Below are positions 21,710-29,794 of a DNA stretch of 64,000 nucleotides, piece after piece. Source of the stretch: Pseudomonas sp. 21 (GTDB lineage Bacteria > Pseudomonadota > Gammaproteobacteria > Pseudomonadales > Pseudomonadaceae); the NCBI RefSeq assembly GCF_000955805.1, contig NZ_JYOA01000001.1:761995-825994 (forward strand), in the 5' to 3' direction. Numbering within the stretch: the first letter of the stretch is position 1; each line of letters begins with the position of its first letter. Under the pieces are notes generated by a model. That model was not told the DNA's origin. It searched no databases and saw nothing but the letters and a program-made list of their open reading frames with translations. The position numbers and the translations under genes were made by a program.

Positions 21710-23020
21710 TCAGGCCGCTTGCGGAGCTTCTGCAGGCTTGACCGCGTCTTCGTAGGATACCTGCTTGTCGGTCACATTGGCCTTCTGCAGGACAGTATCT
21801 ACAACTTGTTCTTCCAGTACAACCGAACGAACTTCGTTCAGTTGCTGGTCGTTCTTGTAGTACCAGGAAACAACTTGTTCCGGCTCCTGGTAAGCGGAAG
21901 CCATCTCTTCGATCATTTCGCGAACGCGGGCTTCGTCGGCCTTCAGCTCGTGCTGCTTGACCAGCTCAGCGACGATCAGACCCAGCACGACGCGGCGCTT
22001 GGCCTGCTCTTCGAACAGTTCAGCCGGCAGTTGGTCGGGCTTGATGTTGCCACCGAACTGCTGGACAGCCTGGACGCGCAGACGATTGACTTCGTTGCCG
22101 ATCAGGGCTTTCGGAACTTCGATCGGGTTGGCCTCGACCAGACCTTCCATCACCTGGTTCTTCACCTTGGACTTGATGGCCTGACGCAGCTCACGCTCCA
22201 TGTTCTTGCGAACTTCGGTGCGGAAGCCTTCCAGAGTGCTTTCCTTGACGCCGAACAGAGCGAAGAACTCTTCGTTCAGTTCCGGCAGCTTCGGCTCGGC
22301 GACGCTGTTGACGGTAGCGGTGAACTCGGCGGCCTTGCCGGCCAGGTCCAGGTTCTGGTAGTCCTCAGGGAAGGTCACGTTCAGAACGCGCTCTTCACCG
22401 GCCTTGGCGCCGACCAGGCCTTCTTCGAAGCCCGGGATCATGCGGCCGGAGCCCAGCACCAGCAGGGTGCCCTTGGCGGAACCGCCAGCGAAGGCTTCGC
22501 CGTCGATCTTGCCAACGAAGTCGATGTTCACCTGGTCGTCGTTCTGAGCGGCGCGATCAACAGCTTCGAAGCGGGTGTTCTGCTTGCGCAGGATTTCCAG
22601 CATGTTGTCGAGATCGGCGTCAGCCACGTCGGCCTGCAGGCGCTCGACCTTGATGCCGTCGAAACCGGCAACCTGGAACTCGGGGAAGACTTCGAAAGTC
22701 GCGATGTACTCGAGGCCCTTCTCTTTCTCGAACACTTTCGGCTCGACGGAGGGAGCGCCCGCCGGGTTCAGCTTCTGCTCGACCACGGCTTCGTAGAAGG
22801 TTTCCTGGATCAGGTCACCGAGGGCTTCCTGACGAGCGGCGGCTTCATAGCGCTGACGGATCACGCTCATCGGCACCTTGCCGGGACGGAAGCCAGGAAC
22901 CTTGGCGCGACGAGCGGTCTGCTGCAGACGCTTGTTGACTTCGGTCTCGATACGCTCGGCCGGCACGCCAACGGTCATGCGGCGCTCAAGAGCGGAGGTG
23001 CTTTCAACGGAAACTTGCAT
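21710..23020 (-). CDS. tig: Trigger factor, ribosome-associated chaperone and prolyl isomerase
   Basis: 436 residues: N-terminal ribosome-binding domain with the signature [11 protein letters not shown] near residue 45 (reads [10 protein letters not shown]), FKBP-type PPIase domain (about 160-245), and C-terminal chaperone arms. It binds nascent chains at the tunnel exit. The conserved start [14 protein letters not shown] at 23020 is chosen over an upstream ATG. It begins the tig-clpP-clpX-lon series and lies right beside the prophage junction, which leaves its own promoter intact. Confidence 0.96.
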   Translation of the reverse strand: MQVSVESTSALERRMTVGVPAERIETEVNKRLQQTARRAKVPGFRPGKVPMSVIRQRYEAAARQEALGDLIQETFYEAVVEQKLNPAGAPSVEPKVFEKEKGLEYIATFEVFPEFQVAGFDGIKVERLQADVADADLDNMLEILRKQNTRFEAVDRAAQNDDQVNIDFVGKIDGEAFAGGSAKGTLLVLGSGRMIPGFEEGLVGAKAGEERVLNVTFPEDYQNLDLAGKAAEFTATVNSVAEPKLPELNEEFFALFGVKESTLEGFRTEVRKNMERELRQAIKSKVKNQVMEGLVEANPIEVPKALIGNEVNRLRVQAVQQFGGNIKPDQLPAELFEEQAKRRVVLGLIVAELVKQHELKADEARVREMIEEMASAYQEPEQVVSWYYKNDQQLNEVRSVVLEEQVVDTVLQKANVTDKQVSYEDAVKPAEAPQAA

Positions 23021-23081
23021 GGATATTCCTCGTGGCACAGACGTAAGCCGGTCCTTCCGGCTCCCAGAATCAAGGGCAAGC

Positions 23082-23110
23082 ATTCTAGTAGCAAGAAATG
23101 CAGAAGTCAC
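23082..23110 (-). promoter_or_regulatory. Probable sigma70 promoter of tig
   Basis: On the minus strand GTGACT (23105-23110), a 17-base spacer and TAGAAT (23082-23087), about 62 bases before the tig start. The -35 is weak. It lies between tig and the attachment site, so prophage insertion has not separated it from the gene. Confidence 0.5.
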
Positions 23111-23162
23111 CCTGAGTGGAAGCTGCGGAAATTCACGGATGCGAGAGCTTATGGAAAGAAGA

Positions 23163-23187
23163 TGGTGCGGACGGAGAGACCCAAACC
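23163..23187 (-). other. Prophage attachment site: 3' end of a tRNA-Leu
   Basis: On the minus strand the block ends GTCTCTCCGTCCGCACCA, identical to the T-stem and acceptor 3' half of the Pseudomonas tRNA-Leu whose acceptor is GCGGACG. Agreement is perfect for 18 bases, then two of the next seven differ and the rest of the tRNA is absent. In other pseudomonads tRNA genes lie just upstream of tig. The intact tRNA should be rebuilt at the far end of the prophage. Confidence 0.8.
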
Positions 23188-23429
23188 AAACCTACCCAAG
23201 CCCCACAAACCGGACACCTCCACATTCAAGGACCGGCACAATGTACTAATTCATGTACTAAATAGTTGCGCCTGGCAAAAGGACACTCATAGTTAGACAC
23301 GTATTGGGGTCGGCGATGGTACAGCGTCAAAGCCCCGCCGTCACCGGCCCGGAGCTTTGGATTTAAGGTGGGCTGGGCTTCCGCTGTTTGAAAGCCCAGC
23401 AGCAGATGCTGGGCTGAGGGTCATCCCCT
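23188..23429. other. Prophage end region between attachment site and first cargo gene
   Basis: About 240 non-coding bases of lower GC than the flanks. They hold two copies of ATGTACTAA (23241-23249 and 23253-23261, 12-base period) and the terminator of the cargo gene. Repeats at this place could be integrase arm-binding sites. Confidence 0.45.
23388..23415 (-). terminator. Terminator of the prophage-end cargo gene
   Basis: Nine-base-pair stem AGCCCAGCA/TGCTGGGCT (23393-23415) followed on the minus strand by TTTCAAAC, 15 bases past the stop at 23430. Confidence 0.65.
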
Positions 23430-24422
23430 TCAAATATCGCGAGCAGGTACCGGAGCCACAATCAATCCGGTATCGCTGGCATCCCCTTTTCTGAGGTTGA
23501 CCTCAAGGGCCTCTTCCTGGGTTTCCAGCAGATGCGGCTGCGCCAAAGGCCTCAGCCCTTCGATCACATCGAGGATTGGAAACTCCCTCCTCTCCTCAAG
23601 GAAGCGGCACACCTGGCGATCTGGAGGCCGAGGCAGTGCTACCTCCCTTGGAACCTGCGCATCAGCGTGAATGAACTGTTGAACGATCTGCCAACCTTGG
23701 TAGAAAACCTCCATGAACGACGCGTCATAAGGGACCGGAGCAACGATCAAGTTTTTCTGATCATCTATTCGAATCGCATCATTACGGCCTTGTTGGGAGG
23801 GAACAATTGCCAGCCTCAGCCCCCTTGCCCCTTCGAGCTGACGAGGATTGATCTTAACCGTGGTCCCCACCCACTGGTCGGGACCGGTGCGGCCTACAAA
23901 CAGATCCGCTTTCCACAGCCCGTTGATGGATGCCGGTAACGCCTCTCGATCTGCCCGTTTTCGGAAAGCAGACGCCACAGAGTCAATGTGCTTTTTCAGC
24001 TTTACTGGCCGCCCCTTGCTACCTGAGAGCAGCGACGATTCATCAGTCAGCATGTCGCGTGCTGTTTGAATCAGCTGTACGGCACCAGTTTTTTCTGCGC
24101 CGAAGAGAATTGAGTCAGGGTCACCCCCTCGGATACGACAATGCTGGCTCAATGCCGAGTCAATACGGTCAAGGATCAGCTGATTCCCATTGGAGATCGC
24201 ATCGTGGATGGCATATTCGAAGCAGATCCCACAATCACCATCTCCTGGCCGATACAACCTTGGAAGCTGCCTGAGCCTGATGTTGGGTAGACCACCCGCA
24301 TCCTGAATTGCCTCCTGCTTGATCGCAAAGAGCACTCCCTGGAGGATTGGGATCACCACTGCAATGAGTGCTTGGACTTCGTCTGCAACGGGATTTCTTT
24401 GAATTTCTTTCCTTAAATCCAT
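23430..24422 (-). CDS. Unknown 330-residue cargo protein at the prophage end, possible nuclease
   Basis: I do not recognise the family. A weak helix-rich N terminus is followed by DGDCGICFEYAIHDAI (61-76). In the middle, KADLFVG (D173) and, 14 residues later, TTVKINP (K190) resemble the spacing of a PD-(D/E)xK nuclease core, with E69 as a possible upstream acid and Thr in place of the usual acidic residue. This is inference only. The gene has its own promoter, a strong AAGGAG site and its own terminator, and lower GC than its neighbours. That is the layout of a lysogenic-conversion (moron) gene. Position next to the attachment site suits a defence or fitness gene. Confidence 0.8.
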   Translation of the reverse strand: MDLRKEIQRNPVADEVQALIAVVIPILQGVLFAIKQEAIQDAGGLPNIRLRQLPRLYRPGDGDCGICFEYAIHDAISNGNQLILDRIDSALSQHCRIRGGDPDSILFGAEKTGAVQLIQTARDMLTDESSLLSGSKGRPVKLKKHIDSVASAFRKRADREALPASINGLWKADLFVGRTGPDQWVGTTVKINPRQLEGARGLRLAIVPSQQGRNDAIRIDDQKNLIVAPVPYDASFMEVFYQGWQIVQQFIHADAQVPREVALPRPPDRQVCRFLEERREFPILDVIEGLRPLAQPHLLETQEEALEVNLRKGDASDTGLIVAPVPARDI

Positions 24423-24446
24423 GACATCTCCTTAGAACATCCCGCA

Positions 24447-24475
24447 TATATAGCGATACGCCACCACCAACGCAA
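24447..24475 (-). promoter_or_regulatory. Promoter of the prophage-end cargo gene
   Basis: On the minus strand TTGCGT (24470-24475), a 17-base spacer and TATATA (24447-24452), 25 bases before the ATG at 24422, which has AAGGAG seven bases upstream. The gene therefore does not depend on phage late transcription. Confidence 0.55.
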
Positions 24476-24526
24476 TCGCGACGTCATGTCGAATTTCGCT
24501 GAGCCCTCTCACCGCCCAGCACAAGC

Positions 24527-25795
24527 TCAAGTCACCCGCCATAGCTCACTCAACCTGGTGGTGAAGCTCTGGCTCATCAGCTCGCGGCGCATCCCCCAGT
24601 CTGGCTCCGCAGGCACCCCACCCGGCCGGACTGTCCCCCTCCCCCAGCGAGCGTTGATCGCATCCATCACCGCCATGGTCTTGGTCGCTCGCTCAGGCTG
24701 CGCCGGCGCGAACAGGTCACCGGTGAACTCGCCTGGCTGCCGCAGATCGAGCAGCAACACCTCGGCCTTGCTGAAGGCGAACCCTTTTCGGAACACCAGC
24801 TCCAGGCCGTCGACGGCGGCTTTGGTGATCAGCCTGGTGTCATCGGTGGGGTATGGCAGCTCAACGCCGCCCCCCTTTGCGAACTTGGGCTCATCCGGGT
24901 TGAACATCCCCGTCCTGATGCTGACCTGCACACGCTTACAGTAGGAGCCCTGCGCCCGCAACTTCTCGCAAGCCCGGGCCGCATAGGTAGCCACCGCTTC
25001 GCGGATCGGCGACAACTCATACAGCCTCTTGCCGAACATCCGGCTACAGCAGATCTCCTGCTTTGGCGGCGCGGCCTCCTCCAGCTCCAGGCAGGCCACG
25101 CCGCACAGCTCGCGGGCAGTCTTCTCAATCACTACGTTGAACTGCTTGCGTAACGTCCAGGCGTCGGCCTGGGAGAGGTCCCAGGCTGTCTTGATGCCTT
25201 GGGCGTTGAGGTGCGAGGTCATCTTGCGGCCAACGCCCCAGACGTCGCTGACGTCGCAGGCCTTAAGCAGCCGGTCACGGCGAGCCGAGTCTCGGACATC
25301 AAGGACACCGCCAGTCTGTGCCTGCCACTTTTTCGCTCCGTAATTGGCCAACTTTGCCAGAGTCTTCGAGGTGCCGATGCCGACGCCGACGGGAATCCCG
25401 GTGCACCGCAATACCCGGGCGCGCATCTCGCGGCCGACGCGCACCAGGTCACCCGGCACCCCGGTCAGGTCAGCGAAGCATTCGTCGATGCTGTACACCT
25501 CAACGGCGGGAGCCATCTCCTCGAGGATCGTCATGACCCGGGCGCTCATATCGCCGTACAAGGCGTAGTTGCTGGAGAACGCCAGGATGCCCAGCCGCTC
25601 CAGCTTGTGGCGAATCTTGAAGTACGGCTCCCCCATGGCGACGTGGGGCTTTGCGTCGGCGCTCCGGGCGATCACGCAGCCGTCGTTGTTGGACAGGACC
25701 ACGATAGGCGTGCGCAGCAGGTCCGGCCGGAACACCCTCTCGCAGCTGGCATAGAACGAATTGCAATCGATCAGGGCAATGGAACGGTCAGCCAC
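24527..25795 (-). CDS. umuC: Y-family DNA polymerase V catalytic subunit UmuC
   Basis: 422 residues. The palm motifs [15 protein letters not shown] (N terminus) and [12 protein letters not shown] (near residue 100) carry the metal-binding acids. A helix-hairpin-helix and little-finger region follow, and the UmuC-specific C-terminal tail is complete. It performs translesion synthesis with cleaved UmuD. It overlaps umuD by eight bases and shares its LexA-controlled promoter. An umuDC pair is common on plasmids and integrative elements but is accessory in a prophage. Confidence 0.93.
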   Translation of the reverse strand: MADRSIALIDCNSFYASCERVFRPDLLRTPIVVLSNNDGCVIARSADAKPHVAMGEPYFKIRHKLERLGILAFSSNYALYGDMSARVMTILEEMAPAVEVYSIDECFADLTGVPGDLVRVGREMRARVLRCTGIPVGVGIGTSKTLAKLANYGAKKWQAQTGGVLDVRDSARRDRLLKACDVSDVWGVGRKMTSHLNAQGIKTAWDLSQADAWTLRKQFNVVIEKTARELCGVACLELEEAAPPKQEICCSRMFGKRLYELSPIREAVATYAARACEKLRAQGSYCKRVQVSIRTGMFNPDEPKFAKGGGVELPYPTDDTRLITKAAVDGLELVFRKGFAFSKAEVLLLDLRQPGEFTGDLFAPAQPERATKTMAVMDAINARWGRGTVRPGGVPAEPDWGMRRELMSQSFTTRLSELWRVT

Positions 25796-26219
25796 GGTCG
25801 TGGCACCGGATGCTGTATCGCACCACGCCCCACACCAGCAGCTCGTCGCCTTCGAGGATGTACCGCGGCGGGTAGTTCGGATTCTCCGCGCGCAGCACCA
25901 CCTGGTCGCCGTCCTTCGCCAGGCGCTTTACCGTTGGCTCACCGTTGACCGCCGCGATGATGATGTCCCCTGGCACAGCTTCGCTGGAACGATCCACCAC
26001 CAGCAGGTCTCCATCATGTATGCCCGCGCGGATCATGCTGTCGCCGCCCGAGCGCACCAGATAGGTATGGGGCGCGCGAATCTGCAGGATTTCGTCCAGG
26101 GATATTTCACGCTCCAGGTGATCCTGGGCAGGCGACGGAAAGCCCGCCGGCACGCGAAAGGCAAACAGGGGAAGCGGGCGACTGCCCGCCAGCAGGCGCG
26201 CAACAACGTCAGGAAGCAT
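25788..26219 (-). CDS. umuD: UmuD, S24-family self-cleaving polymerase V subunit
   Basis: 143 residues. Catalytic Ser in [10 protein letters not shown] and Lys in EPTVKRLAK; an Ala-Gly-like cleavage site ([10 protein letters not shown]) lies near residue 30. RecA filaments trigger self-cleavage to UmuD', which activates UmuC. The ATG at 26219 ([10 protein letters not shown]) starts 17 bases from a near-perfect LexA box. Longer in-frame starts would run through that box and are rejected. Confidence 0.92.
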   Translation of the reverse strand: MLPDVVARLLAGSRPLPLFAFRVPAGFPSPAQDHLEREISLDEILQIRAPHTYLVRSGGDSMIRAGIHDGDLLVVDRSSEAVPGDIIIAAVNGEPTVKRLAKDGDQVVLRAENPNYPPRYILEGDELLVWGVVRYSIRCHDRG

Positions 26220-26236
26220 GGGAAACGTCCAATTTA

Positions 26237-26252
26237 CTGTATATAAATACAG
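26237..26252. promoter_or_regulatory. LexA (SOS) box between umuD and the SRAP gene
   Basis: CTGTATATAAATACAG fits CTGT-N8-ACAG almost perfectly with an A/T core, as in Pseudomonas LexA sites. It lies between divergent genes and so can control both: umuDC to the left and the SRAP gene to the right. Confidence 0.9.
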
Positions 26253-26307
26253 TAATAGACAAGCCCAGTTTCCTACAATGGGAATGCAGACGGACGGAGG
26301 GTACGAA

Positions 26308-26979
26308 ATGTGCGGAAGAGTCGCGCAGTACGACAGCTGGGCAGACCTCGTAGCGATCATGCGGCTGCCCGGGCCGGCGATGCTGAAGGAGCCCATTGAG
26401 CCCCGTTACAACGTGGCGCCGACCACCCATACGTTGCTGATGGTCAACGATGAAGGCGCGCTGATCGGCGAACGCGTTAGGTGGGGATGGAGGCCGCACT
26501 GGGCCAAGGACAAGTCGGCGCCGATCAACGCCAGAGTGGAGAAGGTTGCGCGCGGACCGTTCTTCCGCGCGATATGGCCGCACCGCGCCGTATGCCCGGT
26601 GAGCGGCTGGTACGAATGGGTCGACGAGGGTGGCCCGAAGAAACAACCCTACTTCATCCGTCGACGCGACGGAGCCGCCTGCCTGACCGCCGCCATCGGC
26701 CAGTATCCGGCCGGCGACCGAGAACCAGGTGAGCACGATGGCTTCGTGATCATCACCGCCGACGCCCAAGGCGGCATGGTCGACGTCCATGATCGGCGTC
26801 CTGTGGTGCTGCCACCGGACCTGGCCGCCGAATGGTTGGATTCAGCGACGACCAAGGAGCGCGCCGAACAGATCGTCCTCCAGCAGGGCGAACCGCCCGA
26901 GGCCTTCGAATGGTTCCAGGTCAGTACCGCAGTGGGCAACGTCAGGAACCAAGGCGCGCAGCTGATCGAACCGATCTAG
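26308..26979 (+). CDS. SOS response-associated peptidase (SRAP/HMCES family)
   Basis: 223 residues. The start is set by the invariant Met-Cys: MCGRVAQYD at 26308, where Cys2 becomes N-terminal and forms a thiazolidine cross-link with abasic sites in single-stranded DNA. Other family motifs are RYNVAPT, PINARVEKV, GWYEWVD and HDRRPVVLP. It protects abasic sites from breakage. The divergent partner is umuDC with a LexA box between, so damage would induce both. An upstream in-frame ATG at 26218 would cross the LexA box and is rejected. Confidence 0.92.
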   Translation: MCGRVAQYDSWADLVAIMRLPGPAMLKEPIEPRYNVAPTTHTLLMVNDEGALIGERVRWGWRPHWAKDKSAPINARVEKVARGPFFRAIWPHRAVCPVSGWYEWVDEGGPKKQPYFIRRRDGAACLTAAIGQYPAGDREPGEHDGFVIITADAQGGMVDVHDRRPVVLPPDLAAEWLDSATTKERAEQIVLQQGEPPEAFEWFQVSTAVGNVRNQGAQLIEPI

Positions 26980-27236
26980 AGGTAGTGCGCCGTGCCCTTC
27001 CCGATGGATTTCCACTCTTCCTGCGGAGAGTTCGGCGACAGCATGGCGAAGAGTTCCACCTCCTGCCCTTCCTTCGGCTCGGCCGGCAAAAGCGCTGCAT
27101 GACGGCCAGCCTGGAGCCCGGGAAACATTTCGGAGTTGGCCGCGACGTGAAACTCCCAGATGCCGTACTGCCCTGCCTTGGTGACCAGACGCTCCAGACT
27201 CAAGCGGGTACCACCATTGGATCGAATTCTGAGCAT
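26976..27236 (-). CDS. Small protein of unknown function downstream of Dam
   Basis: 86 residues, MLRIRSNGGTRLSLERLV, no motif recognised. It looks like a compact beta-rich domain without membrane segments. It lies 35 bases after the Dam gene on the same strand and its stop overlaps the convergent SRAP stop by four bases. The tight packing argues that it is a real gene, probably read from the Dam promoter. Confidence 0.65.
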   Translation of the reverse strand: MLRIRSNGGTRLSLERLVTKAGQYGIWEFHVAANSEMFPGLQAGRHAALLPAEPKEGQEVELFAMLSPNSPQEEWKSIGKGTAHYL

Positions 27237-27271
27237 GCCGACCTCCTGTGATCGCGGCCGGCATTGTAGCC

Positions 27272-28066
27272 TCAGAACAGTCCGCCGAACGCGCCGGGCT
27301 CCCAGTTCATGATCACCAGTTCGCCGGTCACCTCGGCCATAGCCTGCCTCTGGTTCGTGTTGCTGTAGCGGATGTCCAGGCGCTCCATGTGAAAGCCTTC
27401 GAAGGCCCTTCGGATATCCGGGTGGTCGTTGATGCTGACCATCACTTTGCCCTTGCAGCGCCGCATGAAGTCAGCCATCCGCTCGTACTCAGTGAAGGGG
27501 AAATCAACGCCATAGCCTTCCGTCTGCCAGTACGGCGGGTCCATGTAGTGGAAGGTGTGGACGCGGTCGTAGCGCTCCACGCATTCCAGCCAGGGCAGAT
27601 TCTCCACGTAGGTTCCGGCCAGGCGCTGCCATGCCGCGGACAGGTTCTCCTCGATGCGCAGCAGATTGACCGCCGGGGCGGTGGTCGCGGTACCGAAGTT
27701 CTGGCCCGACACCTTGCCGCCGAAGGCGTGGTGCTGCAGGTAGAAGAAGCGCGCAGCGCGCTGGATATCAGTGAGGGTTTCGGGGCGGGTGAGCTTCTGC
27801 CACTCGAACACCTGGCGGCTGGATATCGCCCACTTGAACTGGCGAACGAACTCTTCCAGGTGATTCTTAACGACGCGGTAAAGGCAGACGATGTCGCCGT
27901 TGAGGTCGTTGAGCACCTCGGTCGGCGCCGGCACTGGCCGGAGGAAGAAGAGCGCGGCGCCGCCGGCAAAGGCCTCGACGTAGCATTCATGGGGCGGGAA
28001 CAGCGGGATAAGGCGGTCGGCCAGGCGGCGCTTGCCGCCCATCCAGGGGAAGATCGGGTTGGTCAT
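27272..28066 (-). CDS. dam: Phage DNA adenine methyltransferase (D12 class)
   Basis: 264 residues of the Dam/D12 class. The SAM-binding motif I is PWMGGKRRLADRLI with EAFAGGAALFF behind it; the catalytic motif IV DPPYWQTEG is near residue 175. It methylates N6 of adenine, usually in GATC. P. aeruginosa-group hosts generally lack Dam, so this may mark phage DNA against host enzymes. A LexA-type box lies 15 bases upstream of its start, so it is probably SOS-induced. Confidence 0.9.
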   Translation of the reverse strand: MTNPIFPWMGGKRRLADRLIPLFPPHECYVEAFAGGAALFFLRPVPAPTEVLNDLNGDIVCLYRVVKNHLEEFVRQFKWAISSRQVFEWQKLTRPETLTDIQRAARFFYLQHHAFGGKVSGQNFGTATTAPAVNLLRIEENLSAAWQRLAGTYVENLPWLECVERYDRVHTFHYMDPPYWQTEGYGVDFPFTEYERMADFMRRCKGKVMVSINDHPDIRRAFEGFHMERLDIRYSNTNQRQAMAEVTGELVIMNWEPGAFGGLF

Positions 28067-28210
28067 TTTGCAAGCCTTTACTGTGTGGATAAACAGGTGT
28101 TAGGCTCGCCCCGCTTCGTGCACGGGGCAGGAGCCTGGGCTGGGCTTGCAGGGATGTTCTGCAGGTTCGGCGTCCGGTGAGGTGTTGCAGCACCCCACCG
28201 GTCGCTCCTT
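28067..28210 (-). other. Lysis-operon end: hairpins and Dam leader
   Basis: 144 non-coding bases. They contain a LexA box, a stable hairpin at 28103-28135 (GGCTC-GCCCCG / CGGGGC-AG-GAGCC) and another at about 28172-28201 (CCGGTG.. / ..CACCGG) just after the Rz1 stop. The two hairpins probably end the lysis transcript so that dam depends on its own promoter. Confidence 0.5.
28081..28096 (-). promoter_or_regulatory. LexA (SOS) box upstream of dam
   Basis: CTGTGTGGATAAACAG fits CTGT-N8-ACAG. It is less A/T-rich in the core than the umuD box, so it may bind LexA more weakly. It is 15 bases before the dam ATG, where it would overlap the promoter. Confidence 0.65.
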
Positions 28211-28477
28211 TCATTTCGCGCGCTGGGCATCCTGGGTCTGGATGCAGTCCAGCACCTGGTTGGCACAGCTGAGCAGCGCGGCCTCTGTCACATCGAGCGA
28301 CTCACGCCACTGGTCATTGGCCAGCACCGCCGGACGTGCCGGAAGCGGGCACGCCACCAACGGGCAGGACTGGCGGGCTACGGTAGGCGCCGGGGTCGGT
28401 GGTTGCGGGGCGTTCGTACAACCGGCCAAGGCCAGCAGGCACAGGCCCACGCAGGTACTCAGCAACAGCTTGGTCAT
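28211..28477 (-). CDS. Outer-membrane spanin subunit Rz1
   Basis: 88-residue lipoprotein: signal peptide MTKLLLSTCVGLCLLALAGC with lipobox LAGC, followed by a Pro-rich stretch (APQPPTPAP), typical of Rz1 o-spanins. Its first 164 bases lie inside the Rz gene in another frame, the overlapping architecture known from lambda. With Rz it fuses inner and outer membranes at the end of lysis. Confidence 0.88.
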   Translation of the reverse strand: MTKLLLSTCVGLCLLALAGCTNAPQPPTPAPTVARQSCPLVACPLPARPAVLANDQWRESLDVTEAALLSCANQVLDCIQTQDAQRAK

Positions 28478-28784
28478 TTCGGCGTAGCTCCTCGAAGGCC
28501 GCACTCTGCGCCCTGGCATTGGTGGACACGGCCTGCTCCAGCAGACGCATCCGCTTGTGGATTTCATCGACTGCCCCGATCTGGCGCTGCTGCTCAGCCA
28601 GCACGCCTGCCTGCAGCTCAATCATTTTCTGCGCCTCACCGGCTGCCGCTTCCGCAGCAGCGGCACGCTGCGCCTGCAGGTCGATGCGTGGAGTAAGCCC
28701 CCACCACACCAGTCCCGCACCAAGGGCGACCAGCAGCAGGCCACCCAGGATCTGCAACCCCACTTTCGAAAGCAGGCTGGACAT
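28314..28784 (-). CDS. Inner-membrane spanin subunit Rz
   Basis: 156 residues. An N-terminal signal anchor (about 8-30, VGLQILGGLLLVALGAGLVW) is followed by a periplasmic coiled coil rich in Ala, Glu and Gln (about 38-110) and a loose Pro/Gly tail. It begins nine bases after the endolysin stop and overlaps Rz1. The arrangement endolysin-Rz-Rz1 is diagnostic of a lysis cassette. Confidence 0.88.
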   Translation of the reverse strand: MSSLLSKVGLQILGGLLLVALGAGLVWWGLTPRIDLQAQRAAAAEAAAGEAQKMIELQAGVLAEQQRQIGAVDEIHKRMRLLEQAVSTNARAQSAAFEELRRNDQAVAEYLRGPVPAGLGRLYERPATTDPGAYRSPPVLPVGGVPASGTSGGAGQ

Positions 28785-28793
28785 GGCTCGCTC

Positions 28794-29207
28794 CTACGGG
28801 ACGTCGCGGAAGAAGATGTGACGCCCGATCTTCACCGTCCGCTTGGCGAGCCGCGCCCAGGCCGGCGGCTTCGGCATGCTCGTCGCGTAGTAATGGGTGG
28901 CGCCGCCAGTGGGATCGGATTGTTTGCCATCGAGCACCGCAACCGCGGCTTCACGCGCCTGGAGGAACTGTCCGGGCGGGATGTCCTTCTGCCCGCTCAG
29001 GTACGGGTAGTTCGGGTCGTTCTTGTTCCAGCAACTGAACTGCGAGGACTTGAGGCAAACACTCTGAATGTCGCGCCCCCACCAGCTCGGTTTGGCTGCC
29101 CTGTTCTTGATGGTGTGTCCCACAGCCACCATGCCGGCGAACCCTTCGCCACGCGCCTCGCCCCACAAAGTGCGGGCGAGCACATCCACATCGCGCTCTC
29201 TACTCAC
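28794..29207 (-). CDS. Endolysin, SleB-like cell wall hydrolase
   Basis: 137 residues of the Hydrolase_2 (SleB/CwlJ) type: LARTLWGEARGEGFAGMVAV with the conserved catalytic Glu, and GGATHYYATSMPKPPAWA. It cuts peptidoglycan during lysis. I use the GTG at 29207, which has GGAGG five bases upstream, giving VSRERDVDVLART. The longer frame from 29285 runs through a terminator hairpin. No signal peptide, so it depends on the holins. Confidence 0.88.
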   Translation of the reverse strand: MSRERDVDVLARTLWGEARGEGFAGMVAVGHTIKNRAAKPSWWGRDIQSVCLKSSQFSCWNKNDPNYPYLSGQKDIPPGQFLQAREAAVAVLDGKQSDPTGGATHYYATSMPKPPAWARLAKRTVKIGRHIFFRDVP

Positions 29208-29224
29208 TGCGACCTCCAGAAACG

Positions 29225-29248
29225 AAAAAGCCCGCGTATCGGCGGGCT
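29225..29248 (-). terminator. Terminator upstream of the endolysin gene
   Basis: Seven-base-pair stem AGCCCGC/GCGGGCT followed on the minus strand by TTTTTCGTTT. It lies 18 bases before the endolysin start, so unmodified transcription from the tail genes would stop before the lysis genes. Confidence 0.75.
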
Positions 29249-29299
29249 GGGTTGGGTTTTGGTTTGGTAATCTTGAGCCCGCCAACTGGAGGGCTCGCG

Positions 29300-29449
29300 A
29301 TGAAGGAACAACGCATGCTGACGGGGCTTCGCGCCCACGTTGAGGAACTACTGAGCGAGGGCTGGCGGATCAGCTCGCGCGAACCGCTGGCCCTCCGTCG
29401 CGGGAAGGAACGCCTTCACTATCGGCTCGGCATGCTGATCAGCGCGTAG
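29300..29449 (+). CDS. Small plus-strand protein of unknown function
   Basis: 49 residues, MKEQRMLTGLRAHVEELLSEG..., basic and helical, rich in Arg and Leu. It has a good GGAGG seven bases before the ATG and ends six bases from the convergent HNH stop. It runs against the late operon, which suggests separate, perhaps lysogenic, expression. No family recognised. Confidence 0.55.
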   Translation: MKEQRMLTGLRAHVEELLSEGWRISSREPLALRRGKERLHYRLGMLISA

Positions 29450-29455
29450 GAACTG

Positions 29456-29794
29456 TCACATCGGACGCGCCGCATGCCATGCACCCTTCCCCATTCGCCG
29501 CTGAACCTTCGCGCGGTGCGCATTGGGTGCGAGCGGGCGTGCCGCCCTATGGCGTTGCGAATTGCAGAACCAGCACGCTGCAGCGATGTTGCCGGGGGCG
29601 TCCGTACCACCATCGCACTTGGCGTGCAGATGCTCGGCAGTGCAGCGAAATACGCGCGCCTGCTTTAGCGTGAGGTGGTGCTCTTGTGCGAACTGTTCGG
29701 GAGAGGACTGCCACATTGGGCAACCGCAGTAGGTGCAGCGGCCGGACTGGCGTTGGAAGGCTTTGGTGCGGATTTTCTGGAGGGTCTTGCTCAC
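29456..29794 (-). CDS. HNH endonuclease
   Basis: 112 residues. Two CxxC pairs frame an HNH fold: CTYCGCPMW near residue 22 and CWFCNSQRH near residue 75, with EHLHAKCDGG carrying the His residues between. The GTG start at 29794 has AAGGA eight bases upstream. HNH proteins often assist terminase at the packaging site. Here the gene is far from the terminases in the prophage map, between tail and lysis genes. Confidence 0.85.
   Translation of the reverse strand: MSKTLQKIRTKAFQRQSGRCTYCGCPMWQSSPEQFAQEHHLTLKQARVFRCTAEHLHAKCDGGTDAPGNIAAACWFCNSQRHRAARPLAPNAHRAKVQRRMGKGAWHAARPM

Noticed and set aside
26218-26307. Longer N terminus for the SRAP protein
   Set aside because: It would run through the LexA box and bury the catalytic Cys2, which must be N-terminal after Met removal.
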